DNA of 64,000 nt from CBDFMG01 sp965221205 [NCBI: bacterium] (GTDB taxonomy: Bacteria; SM23-31), in contig OZ244870.1 of assembly GCA_965221205.1 (NCBI GenBank), positions 3,596,001-3,660,000 of the forward strand. Direction: 5' to 3'. Below, in pieces: positions 30,405 to 39,616 of this stretch. Position 1 is the first letter of the stretch, and the number at the start of each line of letters is the position of its first letter. The notes under the pieces are model-generated. The model saw nothing but the letters and a program-made list of their open reading frames with translations, did not search any database and had not been told where the DNA came from. The position numbers and the translations under genes were made by a program.

Positions 30405-31433
30405 ATGAAACTATTACTCAAACGATTCTTATTATTCGGATTCGCAATCGTTATATCGCACAATGTCTACGCACAGAGTGATGTTAAGTTTTCCGGGTTG
30501 CTGTTCGGTGACTATTATTACGCAGCCAATAATCATGATGAAGACATTGAAGGTGAAAATGCTTTCTGGATCCGCCGTATTTATCTAACGTTCGATAAAC
30601 CATTGAGCGGTAATTTTTCATTCAGAGCACGGCTGGAAATGGGAAACTCAGGTAATTTCAACACTAAATCAAAAATGGAGCCGTTTATTAAAGACGGTTA
30701 TGTGCGGTGGAGAAAGAATAACCACAATATCTATCTCGGTATATCAGCTTCACCGTTCACTATTCTCCTCGAGCCGTTATGGGGATACCGGGCAGTGGAA
30801 AAAACAGCACCGGACCTCCAGAAACTTATTTCCACACGACAGTTTGGTATCTCATTCAGAGGGTATTTCGGCGCAAGTCAAAAAGTCAGTTACCATTACT
30901 TTCTCAGCAATGGCAATGCGAACAGTTCCGAAGTGGGACAGGGCAAAAAATCTGCGGCATCTCTTGGATTTCATCCGGTTAAGGGTTTAACGTTTCAGGC
31001 ATATGCCGATTATGATGATCGCCCTGACGGAAAACACCGTGAGACATATATGGGTTTTACCGGCTATGGCAATGATGATTTTCGCATTGGTGGGCTCTAT
31101 ATCCGTCAAAACAGAAGAGTCGGTCCGAATACCGATGATCTGAAATTGGATGTGGTTTCAATCTTTGGTGTACACAAATTTAACGAGAAGGTATCCGGAT
31201 TTACACGGTATGACCGCATGTTTGATCCGAATCCTGAAGGTGATAAAATATCGTATATACCATTTGATCCGACAGCGAAGTCTCATTTTATTCTTGTTGG
31301 AATTGATTATAATGCAGCACCGACAGTCAAGATCATTCCAAATGTCGAAATTGTAAAATACAACGAAAATGGTGCAGGTGTTACACCTGGTACAGATATA
31401 ATTCCACGGGCTACATTGTTTGTAACTTTCTAA
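30405..31433 (+). CDS. Phosphate-selective porin (OprO/OprP family)
   Basis: A 342-residue outer-membrane protein with a signal peptide (about 23 residues, ending NVYAQS). The body has alternating strand patterns of a 16-18-stranded porin: FWIRRIYLTFDKPLSGNFSF, a typical first-strand pair of porin O/P proteins, and a C-terminus ATLFVTF ending in Phe. It sits between phoR and pstS behind Pho-box-like repeats, so it should let phosphate or polyphosphate cross the outer membrane during starvation. Ligand specificity has not been read from the sequence. Confidence 0.88.
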   Translation: MKLLLKRFLLFGFAIVISHNVYAQSDVKFSGLLFGDYYYAANNHDEDIEGENAFWIRRIYLTFDKPLSGNFSFRARLEMGNSGNFNTKSKMEPFIKDGYVRWRKNNHNIYLGISASPFTILLEPLWGYRAVEKTAPDLQKLISTRQFGISFRGYFGASQKVSYHYFLSNGNANSSEVGQGKKSAASLGFHPVKGLTFQAYADYDDRPDGKHRETYMGFTGYGNDDFRIGGLYIRQNRRVGPNTDDLKLDVVSIFGVHKFNEKVSGFTRYDRMFDPNPEGDKISYIPFDPTAKSHFILVGIDYNAAPTVKIIPNVEIVKYNENGAGVTPGTDIIPRATLFVTF

Positions 31434-31485
31434 TATTTAATCAAGGTACAATTTTTCTCCATAAACCTATATAAGGAGTAAAAGT

Positions 31486-32526
31486 ATGAAGCATCTCAAA
31501 TCCTTTGCTGTTGGCATACTCAGTATTATCATGCTTGTTTCGGGGGTGTTTGCCCAAGATACCGAGTTTATCGGTGCCGGAGCAACGTTCCCTTATCCGC
31601 TCTATTCAAAGATGTTCGATGTCTATAACAAATCATTTGGTACACGAATCAATTACCAATCAATTGGTTCCGGCGGTGGTATTCGTCAATTGTTGAGTAA
31701 AACGGTCGATTTTGGTGCATCCGACGCATTTATGAGCGATGAAGATTTGCAGAAAGCTCCGGCTGAAATCGTCCATATTCCAATCGTTCTCGGTGCTGTA
31801 ACCGTGACCTATAACGTAGCTGGTATCGGCGATTTGAATCTTTCACAGGAAGTGCTCGCCGATATTTTTCTCGGTACGATCACAAAGTGGAATCATCCTA
31901 AGATCAAAGAAATCAACCCTGGTGTTGTTCTACCCGGTAATGAAATTGTTGTTGTTCACCGTTCTGACGGCAGCGGAACAACTGCAATATTCACCGATTT
32001 TCTTGCAAAAATCAGTAGGACATGGACAGAAAAAGTTGGAAGGGGAAAATCGGTCAAATGGCCGGCAGGACTTGGTGCAAAAGGGAATGAGGGTGTTGCA
32101 GGACTCATCAAACAAATTCCCGGCAGTATCGGCTATGTTGAGCTCGCATATACGACTCAAAACAATATGCCGAAAGCTTTGATTCAGAACAAAGCGGGTA
32201 ATTTTATTGCTCCCGGCATCGAATCGACCAGCCTAAGTGCTAATATCGAATTACCGGAGGACACCCGCGTATCGCTGACCGATACGGAGAGAAGTAATGG
32301 TTATCCGATTGCAGGATTCACCTGGATTCTTATTTACCGGGAACAAAACTACGATTCCCGCAATAAAAAACAGAGTGAAGAGCTTCAAAAACTGCTCTGG
32401 TGGATGACGCATGAAGGACAGAAATATGCCGAGCCGCTTGATTATGCTCCATTACCTGCAGAAGTAGTTACTCGGGCAGAATCAATTATTAATTCGCTTC
32501 ACTATAACAATGGACCTCTCCAATAA
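31486..32526 (+). CDS. pstS: Phosphate ABC transporter substrate-binding protein
   Basis: Periplasmic phosphate receptor. A signal peptide ends GVFAQD near residue 24. The mature protein has GAGATFPYPLYSKMF, YQSIGSGGGIRQL, DFGASDAFMSDEDL and HRSDGSGTT; these loops supply the Ser, Thr, Arg and Asp ligands that enclose phosphate in PstS. Length 346 is normal. AAGGAG lies before the ATG. It is the first of pstSCAB and probably co-transcribed from the porin promoter, since only 52 bp separate them. Confidence 0.97.
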   Translation: MKHLKSFAVGILSIIMLVSGVFAQDTEFIGAGATFPYPLYSKMFDVYNKSFGTRINYQSIGSGGGIRQLLSKTVDFGASDAFMSDEDLQKAPAEIVHIPIVLGAVTVTYNVAGIGDLNLSQEVLADIFLGTITKWNHPKIKEINPGVVLPGNEIVVVHRSDGSGTTAIFTDFLAKISRTWTEKVGRGKSVKWPAGLGAKGNEGVAGLIKQIPGSIGYVELAYTTQNNMPKALIQNKAGNFIAPGIESTSLSANIELPEDTRVSLTDTERSNGYPIAGFTWILIYREQNYDSRNKKQSEELQKLLWWMTHEGQKYAEPLDYAPLPAEVVTRAESIINSLHYNNGPLQ

Positions 32527-32531
32527 ATACT

Positions 32532-33497
32532 ATGGAAACAGTTTCTGATATCCAGAAATCGGTTGAAAAGACTGATGTAGAGATAGTTCGGAGCGGGAAA
32601 GCTCTCCGGTCGTCAGGTGTATCTCACAGGACAGGTGAAAACCTGTTCCGTTTCTCGCTTCAATCATCGACATCAATTGTTTTAGCTTGCACAATAGTAT
32701 TTTTTTTGATCCTTACAGTTACCTCATGGATGTCAATACGCACAAGCGGTTTTGCATTTTTTACGGGCATTGAATGGGATCCTGTCATCGGTGATTTCGG
32801 AGCGCTTCCTTTTTTTGTCGGGACGATCCTCACCTCGTTGTTGGCACTGTTTATTGCAATCCCTTTTTCAATCGCTATCGCACTGCTTTTTGGTGAATAT
32901 TTCACTCATGGAAAATTTCCAGTGATCTTTAGGAGTGTTATCGAGCTCCTCGCAGGAATACCTTCAATAATTTACGGTTTCTGGGGGATCTTTTTTCTAG
33001 TTCCGATTGTCCGTCAGCTTGAGATTACGCTCGAAGTACCGCCCTACGGTGTAGGGATTTTTGTTGCTTCTGTCGTTCTTGCTATTATGGTTATCCCGTA
33101 TGCAGCATCGATCAGCCGTGACGTAATAAATCTTGTTCCAACTGGCATGAAGGAAGCGGCGTATGCGCTTGGTGCTACCCGCTTCGAGGTCGTTTCCCGT
33201 GTGATTATACCGTATGCACGTTCGGGTATTGCAGCAGGGATCATCCTTGCACTCGGCCGTGCTCTTGGGGAAACCATGGCAGTAACAATGGTAATCGGAA
33301 ACAGTAATACACTGCCGACAAGCATTTTCAGCCCTTCCAATACAATGGCAAGTATCATTGCAAATGAATTTGCCGAGGCAACAGATGATCTCTACTTATC
33401 TGCATTGACCGAGATTGGGCTGCTGTTACTCTTAGTAACAGTTGTGATGAACCTTGCCGGTAAGTACATAATTTCCCGTATGCAAACCAACACTTGA
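32532..33497 (+). CDS. pstC: Phosphate ABC transporter permease
   Basis: One of two inner-membrane channel subunits for phosphate. Six membrane helices are visible in 321 residues, with a polar N-terminal tail of about 50 residues. The cytoplasmic EAA loop reads GMKEAAYALGATRFEVVSRV near residue 206, followed by GRALGETMAVTMVIGN, a PstC signature. It starts 5 bp after pstS and is followed by pstA after 19 bp. Confidence 0.96.
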   Translation: METVSDIQKSVEKTDVEIVRSGKALRSSGVSHRTGENLFRFSLQSSTSIVLACTIVFFLILTVTSWMSIRTSGFAFFTGIEWDPVIGDFGALPFFVGTILTSLLALFIAIPFSIAIALLFGEYFTHGKFPVIFRSVIELLAGIPSIIYGFWGIFFLVPIVRQLEITLEVPPYGVGIFVASVVLAIMVIPYAASISRDVINLVPTGMKEAAYALGATRFEVVSRVIIPYARSGIAAGIILALGRALGETMAVTMVIGNSNTLPTSIFSPSNTMASIIANEFAEATDDLYLSALTEIGLLLLLVTVVMNLAGKYIISRMQTNT

Positions 33498-33516
33498 TTA
33501 TTATTTTATTGAAATT

Positions 33517-34383
33517 ATGAGTAAATTAGGCAAAACTCAACACTCTCGCATAACGTTCAGACTGCTCAAAAATCAAATTTTCGGAATCGGAATTGTGCTG
33601 CTTTCGCTCATTCCAGTAGTCCCGTTATGCCTGATCCTCTATTTTATTATTCATCAGGGGATCAGTGCAATAAACTGGACATTCTTTACCGAACTGCCAG
33701 CCCCAGTCGGTGAAACCGGAGGCGGTATTGCAAATGCACTGGTTGGAACACTTATTTTAGCATTTATTGCGCTCATTATTTCTGTGCCAATTGGGATTGC
33801 AACGGGAGTTTATCTTTCCGAAAATAGAAACAGTACCTATGCAAATTGGATACGAAACGGCTCTGACATCCTTCTGGGTATTCCTTCTATTGTGATTGGC
33901 ATTGTTGTCTATTTCGTTGTCGTACGAACTATGGGTAGTTTTTCAGCACTATCGGGTGGTATCGCGCTTGGTATTATGATGCTTCCTCTTGTCGTGAAAG
34001 CCACGGAAGAAACATTGATTCGCATCCCCGAACAGCTCAAAGAAGCGTCGCACGCGCTTGGCGTTCCACACTATAAAACGGTTCTCAAGGTATTACTGCC
34101 GGCAGGTATAGGCGGAATATTAACGGGGATTCTGTTAGGGCTATCACGAATTGCAGGAGAAACCGCTCCTCTGCTTTTTACAGCCTTCGGGAATCCCTTT
34201 ATGAGTGTGAATATATTGAAACCCGTACACTCACTGCCCCTTTTGATTTATAATTATGCTATCAGTCCTTATGAAGAGTGGCACTCAATTGCATGGGGAG
34301 CATCATTTGTCTTGGTTTCTCTTGTGCTTTTTATTAATGTTACAACAAAGATTATCGCTCGAAAATGGAAAACACAATTTTAA
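33517..34383 (+). CDS. pstA: Phosphate ABC transporter permease
   Basis: The second phosphate channel subunit, 288 residues with six membrane helices. The EAA loop is LKEASHALGVPHYKTVLKV and is followed by GLSRIAGETAPLLFTAFGN, the PstA form of the conserved region. The gene overlaps the start of pstB by 19 bp, so the two are translationally coupled. Confidence 0.96.
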   Translation: MSKLGKTQHSRITFRLLKNQIFGIGIVLLSLIPVVPLCLILYFIIHQGISAINWTFFTELPAPVGETGGGIANALVGTLILAFIALIISVPIGIATGVYLSENRNSTYANWIRNGSDILLGIPSIVIGIVVYFVVVRTMGSFSALSGGIALGIMMLPLVVKATEETLIRIPEQLKEASHALGVPHYKTVLKVLLPAGIGGILTGILLGLSRIAGETAPLLFTAFGNPFMSVNILKPVHSLPLLIYNYAISPYEEWHSIAWGASFVLVSLVLFINVTTKIIARKWKTQF

Positions 34384-35123
34384 ACATTGAGCGGGTTTCT
34401 GCATATTTTGGAGAGACTCAGGTTCTAAAATCAGTTTCAATGAGTACGTCCGAACACACTGTTACCGCTGTTATTGGACCGTCCGGATGCGGGAAAACAA
34501 CGCTAATACGGTGCCTGAACAGACTTCATGAAATGCATTCTGATGCCCGCATTGCCGGCAGAGTTCTACTCAAGGGAGAGGATATCTATACACTCCCATA
34601 TATAGTTGTTCGGAGAAAAATTGGGATGGTTTTTCAAACACCGAATCCCTTTCCGATTATGAGTATATATGATAATGTAGTCGCCGGTTACAGGCTGAAC
34701 GGCATCCGCTTAAGCAGATCCGAACGTGATATGATTGTGGAAGAGTCGCTTGTTAATGCTGCCCTCTGGGATGAAGTGAAGGACCGGCTCCATAAAAAAG
34801 GGACATTCTTATCGGGCGGCCAGCAGCAGCGGCTTTGTATCGCACGCTCACTTGCAATGAAACCGGATATTCTCCTTTTAGATGAACCGACTTCTGCTCT
34901 TGATCCGATTTCTACACAAAAAATTGAGGAACTCATTGAAGATCTGAAAAAAACTGTTTCGATAATTTTGGTAACACATAACATAGCTCAGGCAGCACGA
35001 ATTTCTGACAATACCGCTTTTATGTACTTGGGAGAATTAATGGAATACGGTGCAACACAATCTGTATTTACAACACCAAAGAATAGCAAAACAGAAGAAT
35101 ATTTATCTGGGAAAATCGGATGA
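34365..35123 (+). CDS. pstB: Phosphate ABC transporter ATP-binding protein
   Basis: The ATPase that drives phosphate import and, with PhoU, reports phosphate status to PhoR. Walker A is GPSGCGKTTLIRCLNRL near residue 39, the signature motif LSGGQQQRLCIARSLAM, Walker B ILLLDEPTSALDP, and the H-loop LVTHN. Its 252 residues match PstB. MSTSEHTVTAV and the following region lack insertions. phoU follows after 10 bp. Confidence 0.97.
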   Translation: MENTILNIERVSAYFGETQVLKSVSMSTSEHTVTAVIGPSGCGKTTLIRCLNRLHEMHSDARIAGRVLLKGEDIYTLPYIVVRRKIGMVFQTPNPFPIMSIYDNVVAGYRLNGIRLSRSERDMIVEESLVNAALWDEVKDRLHKKGTFLSGGQQQRLCIARSLAMKPDILLLDEPTSALDPISTQKIEELIEDLKKTVSIILVTHNIAQAARISDNTAFMYLGELMEYGATQSVFTTPKNSKTEEYLSGKIG

Positions 35124-35133
35124 GGTAGTAACT

Positions 35134-35790
35134 ATGTTTGAAAATGAATTTACAGTACTCAAATCGGAAATTGTTTCATTGGCACATCTGGCTGTATCGA
35201 TGATCGACAAGAGTGTAACCGGTGTATTGGATAAAGATCAATCTCTTTTTGACGAAGTGATCAATGAAAGTGAACCGAAAGTAAATAAACTCGAATTGGA
35301 ACTTGACAAAGCCAGCACATCACTCATAGCTCGCTACCAGCCGATAGCGAAAAATCTCAGAACCATCCTGATGATTCTGAAAATGAACAACGACCTCGAA
35401 CGGTTAGGTGATACTGCCGTCAATATATGTGAAAGCGGCATGGAGCTTATGACATTTACCATACCATTTCAGCTCCAGAATATGGTAAAGACAATGAAAC
35501 ATGAAGCTATCGAAATGATGAATAATAGTATATCTGCATTTACTAAGGAAAGTCCTAAAAAAGCGAAGGAAGTATGTGGGCGTGATTCGGTTGTCGATAC
35601 ATACAGAGATAAGATTATTGATGTGGCAATACATAATATGGAATCTGATGTATCACATATCAAACACTATACTCATCTAATCAGAGTTACACGTAATCTT
35701 GAGAGGGTAGCAGACCTATCAACCAATATCGCTGAGGATGTTCTCTATATCGTCGAAGGTGAAGTAATCAAACATAAATATCACGGTTAA
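35134..35790 (+). CDS. phoU: Phosphate signalling regulator PhoU
   Basis: PhoU is a cytoplasmic helical protein that restrains PhoR and Pst activity when phosphate is abundant. From the ATG at 35134 it has 218 residues in two repeated three-helix bundles. Both contain the metal-binding E/D-x-x-x-D pattern: NNDLERLGDTAVNI near residue 87 in the first, TRNLERVADLSTNIAEDV near 188 in the second. An in-frame alternative start 28 codons upstream lies inside pstB and has no ribosome site. It closes the phosphate cluster. Confidence 0.93.
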   Translation: MFENEFTVLKSEIVSLAHLAVSMIDKSVTGVLDKDQSLFDEVINESEPKVNKLELELDKASTSLIARYQPIAKNLRTILMILKMNNDLERLGDTAVNICESGMELMTFTIPFQLQNMVKTMKHEAIEMMNNSISAFTKESPKKAKEVCGRDSVVDTYRDKIIDVAIHNMESDVSHIKHYTHLIRVTRNLERVADLSTNIAEDVLYIVEGEVIKHKYHG

Positions 35791-35895
35791 CAATGCTCTC
35801 CTCTTTCATTTATCTGCTAAAATATAAAAAACACTCTTCACAAAATATCGTAGAAAACAGTACAAAACAATCTCAAATAGGACAATATTACAAAT

Positions 35896-35932
35896 ATTGT
35901 ATGTATATACACTTTTAGAATGTACATACAAT
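35896..35932. repeat. Inverted repeat between convergent phoU and marR
   Basis: ATTGTATGTA (35896-35905) and TACATACAAT (35923-35932) are perfect 10-bp arms with a 17-nt loop. It lies between the convergent ends of phoU and the marR gene. It has no T-run, so it may be a weak bidirectional terminator or a protein-binding site. Confidence 0.5.
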
Positions 35933-35942
35933 GCAATGAATA

Positions 35943-36401
35943 TTATTGAGCTCTCGTAAAATCTGATAAATCTGCCAAACTTGACACAAGGTCATGCCAT
36001 TGTGCATGGCCAATTTCATTGATCAATTGTTGATTTGCTTCTCGCCAGAGAGGAAAAGCTGTTTTCAATGCATTAAATCCCGCACCTGTTATTTCGAGGA
36101 GACGGGTTCGACGGTCAACTCCCGGTTCAATTGATACTAAACCCTGCTTTTCAAGAATCTGAATGTTGCGGGTCAATGTAGTTCTATCTATAAGAAGCTC
36201 ATCTGCAAGCTCTCCCATTGTTACACTGCCCTGTGTAGAAAGTTGTCCGAGAATATTTCCCTGAGACACTTTTAATCCCGATGGTCTGAGGGCTCGGTCA
36301 AAATACTGTGTAACGGCCCTTGATGCCCTCCGTATATTGAACCAGGTACAGGGAGAATCGATTAACCTGAGGGAACTATCTTTTTTGTTCATTCGGTTCA
36401 T
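35943..36401 (-). CDS. MarR-family transcriptional regulator
   Basis: A 152-residue winged-helix protein. The centre has GELADELLIDRTTLTRNIQI (helix-turn-helix, about residues 78-97) and LEKQGLVSIEPGVDRRTRLLEITGAG cut as LVSIEPGVDRRTRLLEIT, the wing with the conserved Asp-Arg-Arg, flanked by the N- and C-terminal dimerisation helices. MarR proteins usually respond to small phenolic or oxidising ligands and repress neighbouring genes. The divergent neighbour is the folate reductase operon 302 bp away; whether it is the target is unknown. Two start codons four codons apart (MNRMNKKD) are possible. Confidence 0.9.
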   Translation of the reverse strand: MNRMNKKDSSLRLIDSPCTWFNIRRASRAVTQYFDRALRPSGLKVSQGNILGQLSTQGSVTMGELADELLIDRTTLTRNIQILEKQGLVSIEPGVDRRTRLLEITGAGFNALKTAFPLWREANQQLINEIGHAQWHDLVSSLADLSDFTRAQ

Positions 36402-36703
36402 TATTCCTTAACTTTGTGTTACATTGGGTGATTATACACTTAATTGCGAGATATTCCAAGAGTTATTAGCATTTATTATGGCAAATGATGGATTCTTGCT
36501 GTGTATTACTATTTGAAATATATATACAAATCCCCCTGCATTACGAAGGCAAATAATTAATGATATACAATGTGATACCCTTTTGAAATTAAGAGCATTC
36601 TTACAACTAGGTATATATTCTTTTCAATTGCTGATAAAATTATTACATTAACCCAAAATTTGACGTTAACAAATTATTAAAGTAGTAATTTTTTCATGCT
36701 ACA
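36402..36703. other. Divergent intergenic region, marR and folM-like operon
   Basis: About 300 AT-rich bases between divergent genes. They must hold both promoters, but I cannot pick a confident -35/-10 pair or a MarR-type palindrome. Confidence 0.45.
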
Positions 36704-37423
36704 ATGAATATATCTGAAAAAGCAGCACTGATCACTGGTGGTGCACGAAGAATAGGAAAAGAGATAGTCATTTTCCTTGCGGAGATGGGGTATGATATTG
36801 CGCTTCATTACAATACATCAAAGCAAGCTGCTGTTGAATCTGCTGAAAAAGCCCGGGACTTTGGTGTTAACTGCGAATTATTCCAATACGATTTTGTCAA
36901 TAATCGTAATATACACGGATTTATGAAGCGCGTTCATACCTCATTTCCGAATCTATCACTGCTCATTAATAATGCATCTATCTTTGAAAAACAGAATATC
37001 GCTGAAACATCTCCAGAACAGTTTGACAATAATTTTTTGCTACACAGCAGAACACCGTTTTTTCTCATTCAGAAATTTATTTCATTATACAAAAGAGGAC
37101 ACATCATCAATATTGTCGACTCACGTGTATTAAAAAACGATTACGCGTATGCTGCCTATACCCTATCAAAAAAGTCGCTTGCCGACCTGACATGTATGGC
37201 TGCCTGTGAGTTCGCTCCTGATGTCAGAGTTAACGCCATTGCGCCAGGAATCATATTAGTACCCAGTGGTACGAATGACGCACATCTCGACCGGAGATCA
37301 AGCGTGATTCCTATCAAAAGGAAAGGAAATACTGACAATATTGTTTCGGCATTGGAATATCTACTGAAGAATGATTTTATTACGGGACAAATATTATACG
37401 TTGATGGAGGTGAAAGTCTGTGA
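36704..37423 (+). CDS. Short-chain dehydrogenase, probably dihydromonapterin/dihydrofolate reductase (FolM-like)
   Basis: A 239-residue SDR. The cofactor loop TGGARRIGKEI (residues 13-23) has the double Arg typical of NADPH-using pteridine reductases and FolM. NNASIF and IINIVDS follow, and the catalytic Tyr and Lys are in YAAYTLSKKSL. DGGES closes the fold. The gene overlaps folB by 4 bp and folK comes next, so a role in pterin or folate reduction is well supported. It could replace FolA or make tetrahydromonapterin; the sequence alone does not decide. Confidence 0.85.
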   Translation: MNISEKAALITGGARRIGKEIVIFLAEMGYDIALHYNTSKQAAVESAEKARDFGVNCELFQYDFVNNRNIHGFMKRVHTSFPNLSLLINNASIFEKQNIAETSPEQFDNNFLLHSRTPFFLIQKFISLYKRGHIINIVDSRVLKNDYAYAAYTLSKKSLADLTCMAACEFAPDVRVNAIAPGIILVPSGTNDAHLDRRSSVIPIKRKGNTDNIVSALEYLLKNDFITGQILYVDGGESL

Positions 37424-37776
37424 AGACGGCTATAATAAATATTGAAAATCTTCGATTACGTACAATTATCGGTTTTAATGATTGGGAACGGAAAAAGAAA
37501 CAAGATGTTATAATAAATGTAGAAATGAAAGTTGATGTTGCTGAAGCAGTTCAGAAAGACAGTATAGACAATTCCGTTGATTATAAAATCATTTCAAAGC
37601 AAATTATTGCTGAAGTTGAACAGTCAAACTATTTTCTGCTCGAATCGCTTGCATATTTTATACTGAATATAGTCCTTAATGAAAGAAAGATAATTCATGC
37701 AAAAGTCCGCGTCGATAAGCCGCACGCGATCAGATATGCAGGTTCTATTGCTGTTACGGTTTCAAGCACAGAATAA
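37420..37776 (+). CDS. folB: Dihydroneopterin aldolase
   Basis: Cleaves 7,8-dihydroneopterin to 6-hydroxymethyl-7,8-dihydropterin and glycolaldehyde in folate synthesis. The 118 residues contain LRTIIGFNDWERKKKQDV (the conserved IG.ndWER start), NSVDYKIISKQI and the late VRVDKPHAIRYA with the catalytic Lys. It begins with GTG at 37420, overlapping the reductase stop; GGAGGTG sits 8 nt upstream. It is followed by folK. Confidence 0.95.
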   Translation: MKTAIINIENLRLRTIIGFNDWERKKKQDVIINVEMKVDVAEAVQKDSIDNSVDYKIISKQIIAEVEQSNYFLLESLAYFILNIVLNERKIIHAKVRVDKPHAIRYAGSIAVTVSSTE

Positions 37777-37857
37777 AATCAATCTTCTTTATTTGATTGT
37801 TATTGATGCACCCTGCTTTTGTATAAAGAATATTGCACCTAACGTGAAAGAATATGT

Positions 37858-38238
37858 ATGAATCAAGCTATCATTGCTGTTGGTTCAAATATTGACCCTG
37901 ATAAGAATATCGGGACAGCATTAGAAGAAATCAGGAAACATTTAGCACTTCAGGCTGAATCATCTTTTATCCGAACAAAGCCGATTGGTAACCTTGAGCA
38001 GCCTGACTTTTTAAATGGGGCACTGCTGGTTGAGACAAAGAAACTCTATTCAGAGTTAAAAAATTGGCTCAAACAGGTGGAAATCAAACTCGGTCGCAAT
38101 AGAAATGACGGCAAATATGGACCTCGGACTATCGATCTCGATATTGTTGTTTGGAATCATGACATAGTTGACAATAATGTTTATGACCGGGAATTTCTTA
38201 AAAAAGCTGTATTTGAACTGCTCCCCGACTTAAAATAG
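37858..38238 (+). CDS. folK: 2-amino-4-hydroxy-6-hydroxymethyldihydropteridine pyrophosphokinase
   Basis: Transfers pyrophosphate from ATP to the FolB product. The protein opens with IIAVGSNIDPDKNI, has QPDFLNGALLVET, and carries the HPPK signature GRNRNDGKYGPRTIDLDIV with the metal-binding Asp pair. At 126 residues it is shorter than usual, because the C-terminal helix after DREFLKKAVFELLPDL is trimmed, but the active site is complete. It is the last gene of the folate set. Confidence 0.94.
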   Translation: MNQAIIAVGSNIDPDKNIGTALEEIRKHLALQAESSFIRTKPIGNLEQPDFLNGALLVETKKLYSELKNWLKQVEIKLGRNRNDGKYGPRTIDLDIVVWNHDIVDNNVYDREFLKKAVFELLPDLK

Positions 38239-38241
38239 TAA

Positions 38242-38270
38242 TTGACAAAAATTGCCGGAAAACGTATATT
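38242..38270 (+). promoter_or_regulatory. Strong sigma-70-type promoter of the tRNA gene
   Basis: TTGACA (38242-38247), a 17-bp spacer, then TATATT (38265-38270). It lies immediately after the folK stop and about 30 bp before the tRNA, so transcription would start just ahead of the tRNA 5' end. Confidence 0.75.
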
Positions 38271-38299
38271 TAGTATTGTACATTTTATGCGTAAACTAT

Positions 38300-38372
38300 G
38301 CTGGCATAGCTCAGATGGTAGAGCAATTCACTCGTAATGAATAGGTCGGGAGTTCGAGTCTCCCTGCCAGCT
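38300..38372 (+). tRNA. tRNA-Thr with CGT anticodon
   Basis: A 73-nt cloverleaf: acceptor arms GCTGGCA and TGCCAGC, D-arm GCTC/GAGC, anticodon stem ATTCA/TGAAT with loop CTCGTAA (anticodon CGT), and a T-arm with the GTTCGAGTC loop region. CGT reads ACG threonine codons. CCA is not encoded; the discriminator base is T. It has its own promoter and a terminator. Confidence 0.95.
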
Positions 38373-38408
38373 CTGTATCGCTGTTTATTTTAACTGCTTA
38401 CAACACAA

Positions 38409-38436
38409 AAGCCCGCTGATTTCAGCGGGCTTTTTA
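38409..38436 (+). terminator. Intrinsic terminator after tRNA-Thr
   Basis: GCCCGCTGA pairs with TCAGCGGGC over a very short loop, followed by TTTTT. The A-run before the stem makes it usable for the convergent gene ending at 38471 as well. Confidence 0.85.
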
Positions 38437-38470
38437 TAGTTTTACAGCTGTCAAAAATGTTGTAATCGTA

Positions 38471-39289
38471 CTACCATGATTCCTTGGAAATCTCAGATAT
38501 TGCGTCGATTACTTCCTGATGAATTGTACCGTTCGTTCCGAGGATTTCCATTGACTCAATAAAATAGTTTTCACCAGACAGAGTGGTTACTTTCCCACCT
38601 GCTTCTTCTATCAGTAGTACAGCGGCAGTTAAATCCCCTGGATTCATATTGAGCGCCCAGAATCCATCGTATTGGCCGCATGCCACATAAGCAAGATCGA
38701 GTGTCGCAGTACCGTTATTCATGATGCCCTCAGCTTTCATAATAAGATGGTTGAAAATACTGAGATTAGTTACCTTTCTATTATGAATATCATATGGAAA
38801 TCTTATTGAAAGAAGTGAGTTTTCCAATTTATCTGTATTTGAAACTCTGATAGGTTTGTCGTTGAGGAATGAGCCATGACCTTTAACAGCAGTGAAGAGT
38901 TCCTTAAAGACAGGATTGTACACAACTCCGGCAACGATGATGCCGTCTATCATAAGTGCCGAGGAGATGGCATAATGGGGATCTCCGCGAGCAAAGTTTC
39001 CGAGACCAACCAAAGGGTCTAATACCCAGAGATATCCCTCCTTAAAGAACGTTTGGTTTTTGGTTCCTACGGAAATATATTGATGATCTGGAAAGACTTC
39101 GCGAATTGAATTATATAGACAATCATCTGATTTATGATCAACATCGTCAATAAGCTTTGATCTCTCCTGGGCATTCAGCTTATGATCCATTGGCATCATC
39201 TCGAGTAACACATCGCCTGTTTTTTTGGAAGCAATCACCGCCTGTTGAAGATAATGATCAAGGTCTTTTTTACTTAAATCTACAATAAT
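38471..39289 (-). CDS. Inositol-monophosphatase-family protein lacking catalytic residues
   Basis: The fold is clearly IMPase: LWVLDPLVGLGNFARGDPHY, then GIIVAGVVYNPVFKELFTAVKG, FLNDKPIRVS and a C-terminal EEAGG. However, the metal-binding DPxDGT motif reads DPLVGL, losing the second Asp and the Thr, and the upstream GEE glutamates are replaced (YISVGTKN). The WDxAAG motif is also altered (PGDLTAA). It is therefore probably not an active phosphatase. In-frame coding continues upstream of the first GTG (39238): residues VDLSKKDLDHYLQQAVIA fit the family helix, and AGAGGAGT stands just before ATT at 39289, so a rare ATT start is likely. Pseudoenzyme or early pseudogene. Confidence 0.75.
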   Translation of the reverse strand: MIVDLSKKDLDHYLQQAVIASKKTGDVLLEMMPMDHKLNAQERSKLIDDVDHKSDDCLYNSIREVFPDHQYISVGTKNQTFFKEGYLWVLDPLVGLGNFARGDPHYAISSALMIDGIIVAGVVYNPVFKELFTAVKGHGSFLNDKPIRVSNTDKLENSLLSIRFPYDIHNRKVTNLSIFNHLIMKAEGIMNNGTATLDLAYVACGQYDGFWALNMNPGDLTAAVLLIEEAGGKVTTLSGENYFIESMEILGTNGTIHQEVIDAISEISKESW

Positions 39290-39616
39290 ACTCCTCTCAT
39301 AAAGCGGTTGATAGCATTGAAAAATTACCGTAAAAACTGCTCATAAAATAGCTTCAAAAATTCCTGTAAAACCTATGAAAATGATACAATTATATTTTGG
39401 TTTATCCTGAGAATAATTTGAGATTAATTACGTTAAAAATAGCATATTTATTATGCCCAATCAAGTTAATTACATCATTTTTCCCAAATGCACAATTTTC
39501 TCACTCTAAATTCATATTAAATCTTTTAACTTCCTCAAAAATTATGAAATCGATATCAGAACACCAAACTAGAATTTGGATTGTTATGGGACTCTTAGGT
39601 TGATAAAGGAAATTAT
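39290..39616. other. AT-rich intergenic region
   Basis: Between the start of the IMPase-like gene and the end of the FapA-like remnant, both on the minus strand. No gene is evident; a plus-strand frame at 39397 looks random. The IMPase promoter should lie here. Confidence 0.45.

Noticed and set aside
35896-35932. Operator for the MarR regulator
   Set aside because: It lies downstream of marR, between convergent gene ends, where an operator would have no promoter to act on.
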